Source of the DNA: Bacteroidales bacterium
GTDB taxonomy: Bacteria > Bacteroidota > Bacteroidia > Bacteroidales > UBA932
Assembly (NCBI GenBank): GCA_017429475.1
Contig: JAFROX010000009.1
Span: 1-64,000, forward strand
Direction: 5' to 3'
Length of the DNA stretch: 64,000 nt
The position numbers and the translations under genes are program-made. The notes under the pieces are model-generated. The model saw only the letters and a list, made by a program, of their open reading frames with translations, made no database searches and had not been told where the DNA came from. Shown here one piece after another: positions 32,299 through 42,000 of the stretch. Positions within the stretch are counted from its first letter, which is position 1. Every line of letters begins with the position of its first letter.

Positions 32299-34007
32299 TT
32301 ACCAAACTCTGAAGCTCCGGACAGGGCTTCTTTCTGGAGGGCGATGAAATCCTCGTCAGAGGGTGAGTGGCCAGGCATATAGACGAGAGTGGCGCCCTGC
32401 TTCAGAAGTTCATCCTGAAGTGTCGGAACATCGACATCCTGAACGGTAGTGCGGCCTTGGATTGCCAGGGCCGCTGCTGTTCCTGAAGCCTGTCCCAATG
32501 CCATCCAGCAGGGCTCCATCCTGAGGGTGGAGAATCCGATATGAGAGCCTGAGACAGGAACCGGAAGCAACAGGTTCGTGACATCTTTCGGGACGATGAC
32601 GCCGTATGGCACATTGTAGACTTCCGTCGGATAAGACAGGAATCCGTCCAGATGGGCGCGCCCTTCTTCCCTTTTGTGGTGGGCGTGTGAGTCAAGTGCA
32701 TAGTGGCTGGCAGTTATGCCGTCGCGGTGGATGTTGCCGCGCTCGCCCGGAAGCTCGGCGTCATTGGCAGTGAAGAAATACATTCCTTCGAAACGTCGGC
32801 CTTCGCGGACATACACCTGCCTCGGGAAGTTGCCGTTGTCGGTATATTCGTCCGCTGCGTAGCCCCAAGTCAGAACTTCCTTGCGGAAACTCTCCGGCAC
32901 CGCCTCGTCATGTCCCGCGAACCAGAACAAACCTTCGGTGTAGTCTTTCAGTCTCTGTGCGAAACGGTCTCTCCACTCCCAGGAAGCAGTCGGCCAGTCC
33001 TGGTTCTCCTCAGGCAGGTCGGTGGATATGAAAGCCATATGCTGGTTGTTGGCATCGTTCTTCCCGTTGGGGAGAGTCACCATATTGGTAACCTTCCGGA
33101 CACCCCAGGGGTCATCCGGAATCTGCGTCCGGCCGCCTGCGAGAATATTATCGCGGTTGGCCTCGCGCTGCTTCGCAGTTACATCCAGAGTCCTCACGCC
33201 GGTATGCCAGCCATAAAGGATGTCATCAATCATTGAAACGTACTCGTTACGGTCGTAGTGCTCCGGCTTACGGAAAGGGACCATATTGTCCGGATTCTGA
33301 GTCAGGCAAAGGCGGTAGTTGTAGGCCTGGATCGTGCCGTCACCTTCATAGGTCGTACCTTCAGCCACAGGGCCGCGCCAGTACTTGTAGACCTTGCCTG
33401 CGATTGGCTCGTGGAATTCATCGATACCTTCTCTTCCGATACGGAACGGAACTCCCGCTGCAGCACCGAGGTCTCCCTCATACGTGGCGTCAACAAAGAC
33501 CTTTCCTTTGTATGTTTCGGTGCGCCCTGAGTTCCTGTCTGTAACGGAGATTTCTTCGATATGTCCATCCTTCATCTTGAGATTGGCTGCGTCACTGTCG
33601 AACTGGCGCATCGTCTTCACTGTGATTCCAGGACATTCCGCTATCATCTCGTTGAAGACCTTCGAAGCCACGCTTGGCTCGAAATGGTAGCCTGACGAAC
33701 AATCCTTTACCTGCTGAGAGTCCGCCCCGTAGGTCTGGACATAGTGGTCATAGACGCGGTTCACGAATTCGAGGAAAAGGCCGGTCGTGGCTCCGCGTGT
33801 AGCGATATCCGTCGCGCCAAGTCCGTTTGCCGGAAGTCCTCCGATGTACTCGGTCCTTTCCAGCAGGAGCACCTTCTGCCCCATTCTCTCAGCCGCAATC
33901 GCCGTCATAATGCCGCCGGGAGTACCCCCCACCACCACGACATCATATGACTTGCCGCAGGCTGCAATGAGCGTCAGTGCGCTCATCAGTATCAGAATCT
34001 TTTTCAA
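32295..34007 (-). CDS. Exported FAD-dependent oxidoreductase, lipoprotein (FAD_oxidored)
   Basis: A 570-residue flavoprotein of the PF12831 type. A lipoprotein signal (LIAAC, Cys17) is followed at once by the dinucleotide fold VVVVGGTPGGIMTAIAAERM and LLLERTEYIGG. VFVDATYEGDLGAAAGV and, near the end, GQASGTAAALAIQ complete the FAD site. Related proteins are often labelled xanthan-lyase-like, but no lyase activity is shown by this domain. It would oxidize a sugar or other substrate outside the cytoplasm. The gene for a GH42-like enzyme ends five bases upstream, so the two are co-transcribed. Confidence 0.87.
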   Translation of the reverse strand: MKKILILMSALTLIAACGKSYDVVVVGGTPGGIMTAIAAERMGQKVLLLERTEYIGGLPANGLGATDIATRGATTGLFLEFVNRVYDHYVQTYGADSQQVKDCSSGYHFEPSVASKVFNEMIAECPGITVKTMRQFDSDAANLKMKDGHIEEISVTDRNSGRTETYKGKVFVDATYEGDLGAAAGVPFRIGREGIDEFHEPIAGKVYKYWRGPVAEGTTYEGDGTIQAYNYRLCLTQNPDNMVPFRKPEHYDRNEYVSMIDDILYGWHTGVRTLDVTAKQREANRDNILAGGRTQIPDDPWGVRKVTNMVTLPNGKNDANNQHMAFISTDLPEENQDWPTASWEWRDRFAQRLKDYTEGLFWFAGHDEAVPESFRKEVLTWGYAADEYTDNGNFPRQVYVREGRRFEGMYFFTANDAELPGERGNIHRDGITASHYALDSHAHHKREEGRAHLDGFLSYPTEVYNVPYGVIVPKDVTNLLLPVPVSGSHIGFSTLRMEPCWMALGQASGTAAALAIQGRTTVQDVDVPTLQDELLKQGATLVYMPGHSPSDEDFIALQKEALSGASEFGN

Positions 34008-34012
34008 TGCTA

Positions 34013-35827
34013 TCAGTATTTGAATGCTCGGTATGAGTGCGGCTTGAGAGTCATTGCGGGCTCCGAAGACTCGCCTGTCTCGAGGTCTGTGAGCTTGAGC
34101 GGACCTGCATTTCCCACAAGGCGTACATCCACCGGCTCGTCGTTGAAGTTCTCAACTATAACGGTCCTGTTATCGTAGAGAAATACGCTCACCTTCGAAG
34201 GTCCTTCCAAATAGAGGTCCAGTCCCTTGCTCATCAGGCGGCGGATGGTGTTCAACGCACCGGCCGGATAGTCGTACAGGTTGCCGAAGTCATCCGGGAT
34301 GGTCAGCACATACAGCGTTCCGTTAGAATAGGTGGCACGGTGAAAGATGGGCCAGCCGGATACGCCTCCGGTCAGAGGACGGCCTGCGCTTACGACCTCC
34401 CAGCTGTCATTGGTCCAGTAACGCAGCTGCGGAATGAGAATATCCTTCTCGCTCTTGCCGTAACGCCCGAAGTCGTTGACTATGGCTTTGAGGTCGTCGC
34501 ACTGCAATTCGCAGATGTCAGCGATCTTCTCGGGAACAGCCTTCAGAAGGCCCGTTGTGATGACCACATCTCCACCGACCCTCAACTGGCGCTCGATCTT
34601 CGCAGTCAGTTCTGGATCCGTAGCGGTCTGTGCAGTTAAAAGAACAGTCTTCTGCCCTTCCGGAAAGACAGAATACATATCCATCGGCAGACCTATCATA
34701 CCGAGGTAGTTTTGCAGAAACTCCTCGCCGGGAGCGTGAAAGACCTTGTAGGACTGTATGCCCACGGGATTGCCGAGTTTTCCCACAAGGTCGTCGGTCT
34801 TGCGCAGCACTACATCTGCGATACGTGCCATAGTGGTCGGAGTGACGGTCTCCCTGCCGTTCTTGAATGATGCCGTCATCTCATCATAGCTCCAGCTCGT
34901 TCCCATATCCTGCCAGGGAGCCCGGAAGCGGGGATTGAGTCTCACGCTCAGCAACTGGTTGTAGGCGAACAGCATCACGTCACGGCTCTTTGCAATTGCA
35001 GTCAGGAAGAGCTGCTCGGCATAGCGGTCCATACTCATATTGATGCCGCCTGAGTCCACCCAGCCACCGCCATTGCGCCCGCCAGAGATATTCTCGAAGT
35101 AGCGCATAATGTTGTAGCTAAGATAGTTTTGCAGGTGCTGATTACCGGCAGGGTCGCGGGTTTCGGTACCTGTCCAGACTCCGTCGAAAATCTGTGGGCC
35201 ATGCTCCAGGTTGAAGCCAAGTCCCTGGAAATGGTCATACCAGTTTGGATACTTGATTATAACCTTGACGTTAGGATTGACGGCCTTGGCGGGACCGACC
35301 ACCAAGTTGCGACCTGCATCCTTCAGCAATTCAAGCCTGTACTCAGTCCAACTGAGGTTTCCTTTCGCCTCTATCTCGACATCCTTCTTGCTGCTGGTGA
35401 AGAAGAAATCGTCCAGCAGGAACTCGTCGAAATGGCGGGCAGTGTGCTCAGCCACTTTCTGCACCCAGGCGCGATCTTCAGGATTCGAATAGCTGAATGT
35501 CTCGAAGTCATTGGGCTCGCTGATGGTGTAAGTTATTCCACCGGCCACCTCTATTCCCTGCTTCTCGAAGAACTTCTTGGCCTTCTCGAGAGTCTCGTCA
35601 TCCACCAGGGTCATATCTCGGTGTGTCTCTAGATAGATTTTGTCGACGTCGAGCTGGCTGGAGATGATGTTCCAGGTGGAGTCGAGCCAGTGAGAGTCTT
35701 TCATCCTGGCGACCTCGAAGGCCCGGACATATACAGATACTTTAAAGTTCTTGTGCCTAGCAGAGGCCGGGATGGCCATCGTCAGCGCAAGAATGATGCA
35801 GAGCATCAGGCTCAATCTTGTTTTCAT
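34013..35827 (-). CDS. Secreted putative glycosidase of unassigned family (GH42-like layout)
   Basis: A 604-residue exported protein (signal MKTRLSLMLCIILALTMAIPA SA). The first 350 residues look like a (beta/alpha)8 barrel: KIYLETHRD, FLLDDFFFTS, VKVIIKYPNW, DGVWTGTETRD. Residues about 360-490 resemble a Rossmann-like GATase fold as in beta-galactosidase trimerisation domains (VLLTAQTATDPELTAKIERQ, GGDVVITTGLL), and the end is a small beta domain (KVSVFLYDNRTVIVENFNDE). This order recalls GH42, yet I see no GH42 catalytic motif. Acidic residues in LLDDFF and GTETRD are candidates for catalysis. It is paired with the flavoprotein gene. Confidence 0.65.
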   Translation of the reverse strand: MKTRLSLMLCIILALTMAIPASARHKNFKVSVYVRAFEVARMKDSHWLDSTWNIISSQLDVDKIYLETHRDMTLVDDETLEKAKKFFEKQGIEVAGGITYTISEPNDFETFSYSNPEDRAWVQKVAEHTARHFDEFLLDDFFFTSSKKDVEIEAKGNLSWTEYRLELLKDAGRNLVVGPAKAVNPNVKVIIKYPNWYDHFQGLGFNLEHGPQIFDGVWTGTETRDPAGNQHLQNYLSYNIMRYFENISGGRNGGGWVDSGGINMSMDRYAEQLFLTAIAKSRDVMLFAYNQLLSVRLNPRFRAPWQDMGTSWSYDEMTASFKNGRETVTPTTMARIADVVLRKTDDLVGKLGNPVGIQSYKVFHAPGEEFLQNYLGMIGLPMDMYSVFPEGQKTVLLTAQTATDPELTAKIERQLRVGGDVVITTGLLKAVPEKIADICELQCDDLKAIVNDFGRYGKSEKDILIPQLRYWTNDSWEVVSAGRPLTGGVSGWPIFHRATYSNGTLYVLTIPDDFGNLYDYPAGALNTIRRLMSKGLDLYLEGPSKVSVFLYDNRTVIVENFNDEPVDVRLVGNAGPLKLTDLETGESSEPAMTLKPHSYRAFKY

Positions 35828-35852
35828 AGTGCGTTTAAGCTTGTCTTTTCTA

Positions 35853-35860
35853 CAAAATTA
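35853..35860 (-). promoter_or_regulatory. -7 box TAATTTTG (minus) for glycosidase-flavoprotein operon
   Basis: CAAAATTA on the + strand is an exact minus-strand TAnnTTTG, about 25 bases upstream of the ATG at 35827. Confidence 0.45.
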
Positions 35861-35887
35861 GCCATATATTGCTTAAATTGCAGTGCT

Positions 35888-37681
35888 ATGAAAAACTATT
35901 TGTCAATTGTCACATTAGTGTTGACTGCAACAATTGCATCGGCACAGGAAAACCTGCAGCAGAGCGCACTTGCCTCCAATGCTTCCAAATCGTTCACGAC
36001 AGTGATGGAGCTGCCCATCACGAGCGTGAAGAACCAACATCGCAGCGGCACCTGCTGGGACTTCGGCACCCTCGGTTTCCTCGAGAGCGAGATCCTGCGC
36101 AAGACAGGCAAGACTTACGACCTCTGCGAGATGTTCGTGGTCAACAAGGACTATATGGACAATGCCACGCATTACGTCCGTATGCACGGCTACAGCCAGA
36201 TTTCCGAAGGCGGCTCGGCCGACGACGTGATAGAGGTCATCAAGAACTACGGCATCTGCCCCGAAGAGGCTATGCCCGCTCCCGGCTCGCTGACCGGCGA
36301 CTCGCTGGCCAACTTCAAGGTGTTCTTCCCCGAGCTGGAGAAGCTGGTGAGCAGCTTCGTGACCAAGGACGCAAAAGAGCCTTCCGACCCGGACTGGAAA
36401 AACAAGGTGCAGGCCCTCATCGACAAGAATGTGGGTGAAGTGCCCCGGTGGTTCGAATATGAGGGCAAGCGCTATACCCCGAAAAACTTTGCGGCCATCC
36501 TCGGCCTCGACTTCGACGACTACGTGAGCCTGACGAGCTACACCCATCATCCTTTCAACGAGTGGTTCGTCATCGAGGCTCCCTACAAGTGGCGTCTCAA
36601 ACCCAGCTACAACATTCCCATCGACCAGTTGATGGACGTGCTGGACTACGCCCTTGACCAGGGCTATACCGTTGCCTGGGGCGGCGACGTGACAGGCGAC
36701 TTCACACGAACCGGACTGGCGATGCTGCCCGACGGAGTGGTTCCCACCCAGCAGATGCGCCAGCAGCAGTGGGACAGCTGGCAGTTCACCTACGACCACG
36801 TGATGCTCATCTACGGCAAGGCTCTCGACGAGAACGGCAAGCCCTACTACAAGGTGAAGAACTCCTGGGGAAAGAGCGGCCAGTATGACGGCACGTGGTA
36901 TATGTCGCGCGACTTCATTGCCCTTAACACAACCTACATCTTCCTCAACCGCAACGCGCTGCCGACCGACAAGGACAATTACAACATGCGCGCGCTACAG
37001 CAGAAGAAACCCTACTACAAGGTCTTCTCGAAATATGACGTCATTCCCAACGGAAACGGCTGGTCATACTGGTACATCCCGACGGAGGTGGCCGACACCT
37101 TGAACATTAAAGTGTCCGAACTCAACAAGGTGATGGCTTCGCACGAACCTCATCAGCACGACCATCACGAGTACTTCCTGATACTTGAAGGTGACGTGAA
37201 CTGCTATATGAACGGAGAAGAGACGCTTCTGCATCCGGGCGACGGCTTTATGTGCCCCGGAGAATCGTCCCACGCCCTCCGCAGGGTTTCTGCAGACCAG
37301 CCCGCCTCATATATGATGTTCACCCTCGAGACTCCCGGCGGACTCGGATTCACTCCTCCCTATTTCAAGAAAGATTACAAGTCCGAGGACTGCTACGTGC
37401 CGTTCAGCAAGAAAAAGAGTTTCTGGTATCTGAAACCCAGCCAGACCCTCGGAGGCCTCAATATTCAGTCTATCCGTATCAAGAAGGGCCGCATTAAGAA
37501 GGACCGTGCCGACGGACGACAACTCGCCTATGTAATCCTCGAGGGTACTGCTGAAGTCACCATCGACGGAGTGCCCGTGGAGCTTCCTGCTCCTGCAGTC
37601 GGCTATGTGCCCGCAGGCGGAAGCGGATCCGTCAAGGCCTTGACCGACAACGTCAGATTCCTGAAAGTCAGGACACACTGA
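35888..37681 (+). CDS. C1-like (bleomycin hydrolase/PepC-type) peptidase fused to cupin domains
   Basis: A 597-residue exported protein. Signal MKNYLSIVTLVLTATIASA leads into a papain-like aminopeptidase C domain with Cys56 (HRSGTCWDF), His304 (YDHVMLIYG) and Asn325 (KNSWG). From about residue 380 a cupin follows with metal ligands in HQHDHHEYF (422-430) and PGESSH; a second, ligand-poor cupin-like repeat (AYVILEGTAEVTIDG) ends the protein. Known PepC enzymes are about 450 residues and end after the peptidase domain. The peptidase part would trim peptides; the cupin role is unknown. The frame is open upstream to 35690, but the signal peptide sets the start. Confidence 0.88.
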   Translation: MKNYLSIVTLVLTATIASAQENLQQSALASNASKSFTTVMELPITSVKNQHRSGTCWDFGTLGFLESEILRKTGKTYDLCEMFVVNKDYMDNATHYVRMHGYSQISEGGSADDVIEVIKNYGICPEEAMPAPGSLTGDSLANFKVFFPELEKLVSSFVTKDAKEPSDPDWKNKVQALIDKNVGEVPRWFEYEGKRYTPKNFAAILGLDFDDYVSLTSYTHHPFNEWFVIEAPYKWRLKPSYNIPIDQLMDVLDYALDQGYTVAWGGDVTGDFTRTGLAMLPDGVVPTQQMRQQQWDSWQFTYDHVMLIYGKALDENGKPYYKVKNSWGKSGQYDGTWYMSRDFIALNTTYIFLNRNALPTDKDNYNMRALQQKKPYYKVFSKYDVIPNGNGWSYWYIPTEVADTLNIKVSELNKVMASHEPHQHDHHEYFLILEGDVNCYMNGEETLLHPGDGFMCPGESSHALRRVSADQPASYMMFTLETPGGLGFTPPYFKKDYKSEDCYVPFSKKKSFWYLKPSQTLGGLNIQSIRIKKGRIKKDRADGRQLAYVILEGTAEVTIDGVPVELPAPAVGYVPAGGSGSVKALTDNVRFLKVRTH

Positions 37682-37700
37682 CTGAAGATAAACGATTGCA

Positions 37701-37735
37701 AAAGAGGCTTCGGAGATTGACTCCGAAGCCTCTTT
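37701..37735. terminator. Strong bidirectional intrinsic terminator
   Basis: A perfect 15-bp stem, AAAGAGGCTTCGGAG and CTCCGAAGCCTCTTT, with a five-base loop (ATTGA) between convergent genes. It is followed by TCATTT on the + strand, and the stem ends in AAA/TTT, so it can serve the GH8 gene on the minus strand as well. Confidence 0.85.
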
Positions 37736-37756
37736 CATTTGCTGGCGTCCGATAAA

Positions 37757-39058
37757 CTATTTGGGTTCTATGACGCGGTAGTGGCCGCTCAGGTGCATAA
37801 ATGCAAAGAGGCGGAGAAGGCCGTCGTAGTATGCATCGAAGTATCCGTCCTCATAGGGCTTATTCTCGCTGTCCCAGAGGCGCTGCGCGAACTCGCGGGC
37901 GATGTCGTGGTCAGCAGCAAGGGTGGCCGCAGCAAGGGTTGAAACCAGGCCTACTGAGTGACGGGTGCCTGTGCCGCGGAGCGGGCCCATTCCGGCAGAC
38001 ATCGCATACTCGACCTCGGTGCCGTCGACATTGTACTGGTCTGCGAAAGTGTCTATGCCTTTAGAGTAGAAGAAGTCCTGGATGGTGTTTGCATACCAGG
38101 TCTGCCACTCACGGTCGGCGCAAGCCCAGGAGTAGTCGAGGGCGATGTTCATAGGAACGCGCCACGAGTCGAAGCGGAACGCCGGCTTCGACCTGCGGCC
38201 GAAGAAAGCAGGCTGCTCGATGAACGAGCCGTCGAAGTTGTTGGTGTCCGGGTTCAGGCCGGTATTCTTGTCGATGGTCTTATGGAGATATTCGCGGCTG
38301 GCTTTCGCGCACTCGCGGTAGAACTCGGCGCGGCCGTCGTCAGCCCAGCGGGCCCATACCTCGTAGAAGGCGGGCAGGTGATATGAAGGGTCGGTGTAGC
38401 CGGGGCCTCTTCCGTCAGGCGTGAAGTTGATCAGGTGACGCTCCTTGTCGATGAAGGGATAAATACCCTCTGAGCCGTCCTTCTCCCACGAAGAGTTCAG
38501 GATGAACTGAGCTTCCTTGAGGTAGTTAATGTCGCCGTCATTGCCCCAGCGGTTGGAAGCGAAAATCAGCGAGGTGATGAAGTAAAGCTCGCCGTCAGAA
38601 GCAGGGCCTGCGCCGCGGATGGTGCCGTCGGGGTTGAGGCTCCAGGCGAAGTAGCCCTTCATCGGACCGTCCTGGTACTGCATATACTTCTTTGCCCAGC
38701 GGAACAGGCGGTCGAATTCATCTTTCTTGTCGAGCTGCACGGACACCATCATTCCGTAGGACATGCCTTCGGTGCGGGCGTCGTAGTTCTTCACGTCGGA
38801 CATATAGGCCATATCGTCGCCGACCTCGAAATAAACCTTGTTGGGGCCGTGGAAGACCTCCTGGAAGATGCTCTCGAGCTTGGCGTCGATTTCCTTCTTG
38901 GGATAGCCCATCTCGGCGAAGACGTTGCGGTACTTATGGGTGTCGAAACCTCCCTTCGTCCAGGGTTTAAGTTTCTTCTGGCCGCACGCAGGCAGCACAA
39001 TCAAAAGGCCGATGGCCAGTGCGGAGAAAAGGATCCGCTTGAATAATGCAGTTTTCAT
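37757..39058 (-). CDS. GH8 reducing-end xylose-releasing exo-oligoxylanase-like lipoprotein
   Basis: A 433-residue GH8 enzyme with lipoprotein signal (VLPAC, Cys25). The general acid lies in the family motif RTEGMSYGMM (Glu97), and ASDGELYFITSL, FDGSFIEQPAFFG and FDSWRVPMNIALDYSW complete the (alpha/alpha)6 barrel. The sequence is of the Rex type, which removes xylose from the reducing end of xylo-oligosaccharides in the periplasm; some relatives act on other beta-1,4 glycans. The GH2 gene is 17 bases upstream on the same strand, and both share the leader AACTAAAACCAT, so an operon for xylo-oligosaccharides is likely. Confidence 0.9.
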   Translation of the reverse strand: MKTALFKRILFSALAIGLLIVLPACGQKKLKPWTKGGFDTHKYRNVFAEMGYPKKEIDAKLESIFQEVFHGPNKVYFEVGDDMAYMSDVKNYDARTEGMSYGMMVSVQLDKKDEFDRLFRWAKKYMQYQDGPMKGYFAWSLNPDGTIRGAGPASDGELYFITSLIFASNRWGNDGDINYLKEAQFILNSSWEKDGSEGIYPFIDKERHLINFTPDGRGPGYTDPSYHLPAFYEVWARWADDGRAEFYRECAKASREYLHKTIDKNTGLNPDTNNFDGSFIEQPAFFGRRSKPAFRFDSWRVPMNIALDYSWACADREWQTWYANTIQDFFYSKGIDTFADQYNVDGTEVEYAMSAGMGPLRGTGTRHSVGLVSTLAAATLAADHDIAREFAQRLWDSENKPYEDGYFDAYYDGLLRLFAFMHLSGHYRVIEPK

Positions 39059-39075
39059 ATCTATGGTTTTAGTTC

Positions 39076-42000
39076 TTATTTCCTTACGGGTTGTATAGTG
39101 ACGGTGCGTTCGTAACCTGCGGGATATGCGCGGTATGCGTCGAAGATGCCGCGGGCGGTGCAGCCGACTCCCGAGGTCACGTAGTCAAGGTTGAGGGTGA
39201 CGTCTCCTCCCCTCTCAAGCTGATACTGGTAGACGGCCTTGGTCAGGTTGTCGGTGGTGCAGTCGTAGGCGTTGAAGGCGAAGGGCTCGTCCATCGAGAA
39301 CTGCAGTCCTGTGCCCGACTCGTCGGTGATCTTCACCCAGCGGTTGTCCATCCTCAGGCCGTAGTCCTGCGGTATCAGGTAAGGCTCGTACATCGCGTCG
39401 ACGTCGGTCTTCCAGATACCCATCCTGTAGCCGCTCTTGCGGTCGGGATATGAAGCCTGGGGTCCTCTTCCATACCATTCCACCTGGGTCATAGACTTGT
39501 CGAGGCTGGTTGTGAGTCCGAGGCGCGGCAGCCACTGCGGCATCTGTCCCTGCGGGTTGACCTTGTGACGGAAGGTCAGCGTGCCGTCGGGAGACACCTG
39601 CCAGCTGTAGGTCTCGTCGAAACCGTCATAGGCATATCCGCTGATGTATGCATCCAACTGGGTATAGCGGCCGGTACCCGCTCCGAACTGGGCGATGTCC
39701 CTAACGTCGATGATCACATCTTCACCGGCTTCCCTCGCCCTCACATAGATGGGCACGAAAGCCAGACGGTCAAGACCTGCTGAATAGTAGTGAGCAGCCA
39801 GAACCATACTGTGGCCGATAGAGCCGTAGCCAGAAACTCTTGCATTGCCTGCGCCGCGACCGTTCCATCCATCCAGTTCATTGGCTAGAGGAGCGCGCCA
39901 TACGTTAAGGTGAAGCGGCTCGCGGAGCGTCTCCTTGCCATCAATCACGGCCGACACAAGTGCGCCTGAAGTGGCGCTGAAACGGTATTCGAAGCCGTTT
40001 CCGGACACTGTAACAAAGTTGTTATCCGAAGTCATCCTTACCTTTCCCTCGGGTGCGGGCTTGGGATCGGCTGGAACATTCCATGCATTGAGTTCGAACT
40101 GGTCCCAGGAAACCTCGTGGCCGGCAGAGGCCCAGATTTCGTCCTTTGCGAGCACTGAACTGAAGGTAATTCTGTACTCCTTGCCGGGAACAGGCTCGGG
40201 ACGAACCAGCGGGATGCGGACCACCTTGCGGCTCAGAGGAGCAACGTCAAGGCTGATGACGCCGGTAGCGACGGTGTCAGCATCGGCGGTCAGAGCCCAG
40301 GTTGTCTTGTAGTATGATGCGTTGAGGAAATGGTTGCGGTTCCATACTTCAACGGTGCCCCTTTCAGGGTCGATCAGCTTGAACGAGAGCGGCTGGGTAG
40401 CCTTCTTCAACTGCCATATCTCCGGCTGGACTGTGCGGTCAGGCCAGATGCAGCCGTAGGTTCTGGCTCCGACGCCATAGGTCCAGAAAGTGCCTTCGTT
40501 TGTCTCCTCTTCGAAATCGAGCCAGAAGGCGGCCTTTGACCTGTCTAGGTCGGCAGGGCTCAGGGCAACTGAGAACACGCCGACATTGTCGATCTGCGCG
40601 TCGCAGATGTATACGTTGGTGTCCTGTCCGAGGGCCTCCTCGCTGCGGCCGATGCAGAGCGACAGCGGCAGATTTCTGATCGAACCGGTCATCGGCATAG
40701 AGGCGACCTCACGCTTGTCTATGAAGATCTTCATCGCCGTGCCGTCGTATGTTGCGGTGACGTTATGCCACTTGCCCTCCCAGTCTGCAGGAAGGTCGGC
40801 GGTCAGCACCTGGCGGGTGCCGTTGTCGATATAGAAGTCCAGCTTGTCGGCTCCCTGCTGCTTGAGGCCGAACTGGTTGTTGCCCTTAGTGAGGAGATAT
40901 CCGCCGCTGGCGTTGTAGTGCCTCGGCATAATGTCGAGGGTCAGGGTAAGTTTGTCGCCTGAGATCTCCACGGCGTCAGCCCTGTAGACCTGGACCCACT
41001 GGTCCTGCTTGTTGAAGTCGATGGCATTGCCGGTCGGACCCTTCACGAGGCGGGCGCGGCCCATTATGTGCGCCGGCACGTTGTTGCCCGACTTGTCCTT
41101 CAGTGCGCGCACCGGCTCGTCGAGGCCCACGCTCACGAAATCCCAGAGGGCGCCGCCCATAGACTTGGGATGGGTGTAGATAGCATCCCAGTAGTCGTCG
41201 ACTCCGCCGCCGCCGTTACCAGCAACTGAGAGGTATTCGTCCATAAACGAAGGCCTCATATCCTTCTTGTCCAGTCCATAGCCCAGCTCGAGCTCCAGGG
41301 GTGAACCATAGCGCGGGCCTACGATATCCTCTGCCGGATGTTTCGAAGCGTTGCCGCCGTACATCCAGTAGCGTGTAGGGTCAAGCGACTTGCCCTCCTT
41401 GACGACCTCGGTAATGTTGTTGCCCTCACCGCTCTCGTTGCCGGCGCTCCAGATGATGATGCAGGCGTGGTTGCGGTCGCGCAGCACCATCCTCTGCACC
41501 CTCTCGCGGTACATCTCGGTGAATTCAGGCATATCGCTCACATACTCGGTGGCGTGGGCTTCGTCGCCGGTCTCGTCAATGATGAAAATGCCGTATTCGT
41601 CAGCGAGGTCGAGATATTCGTTGACCGGAGGATAGTGCGAAGTGCGCACTCCGTTGAAGTTGAACTGCTTGAGTATCTCGAAGTCCTTGCGGATGATCTC
41701 TTCGGTCATTGCGTGGCCAAGCACGGGATGCTGCATATGCGAGTTGACCGCGCTTATCTTCAGCGGCTGGCCGTTCAGGTAGAACACGCCGTCGCGGATC
41801 TCGGTCTTCTTGAAGCCGATGCGTTTGGTCACCTCGTCCACCACACGGCCGGAAGCATCCTTCAGGGTCATCTTCAGGTCATAGAGGTCCGGGGTCTCGG
41901 ATGACCATTTCTTCGGAGCCTTCACTTTGGCCTGGAAGCGCACGGTGCGCTGCGAACCTGCTGCGACGCTGATGCCGCTCTCCTGCATTGAAGCCACTGT

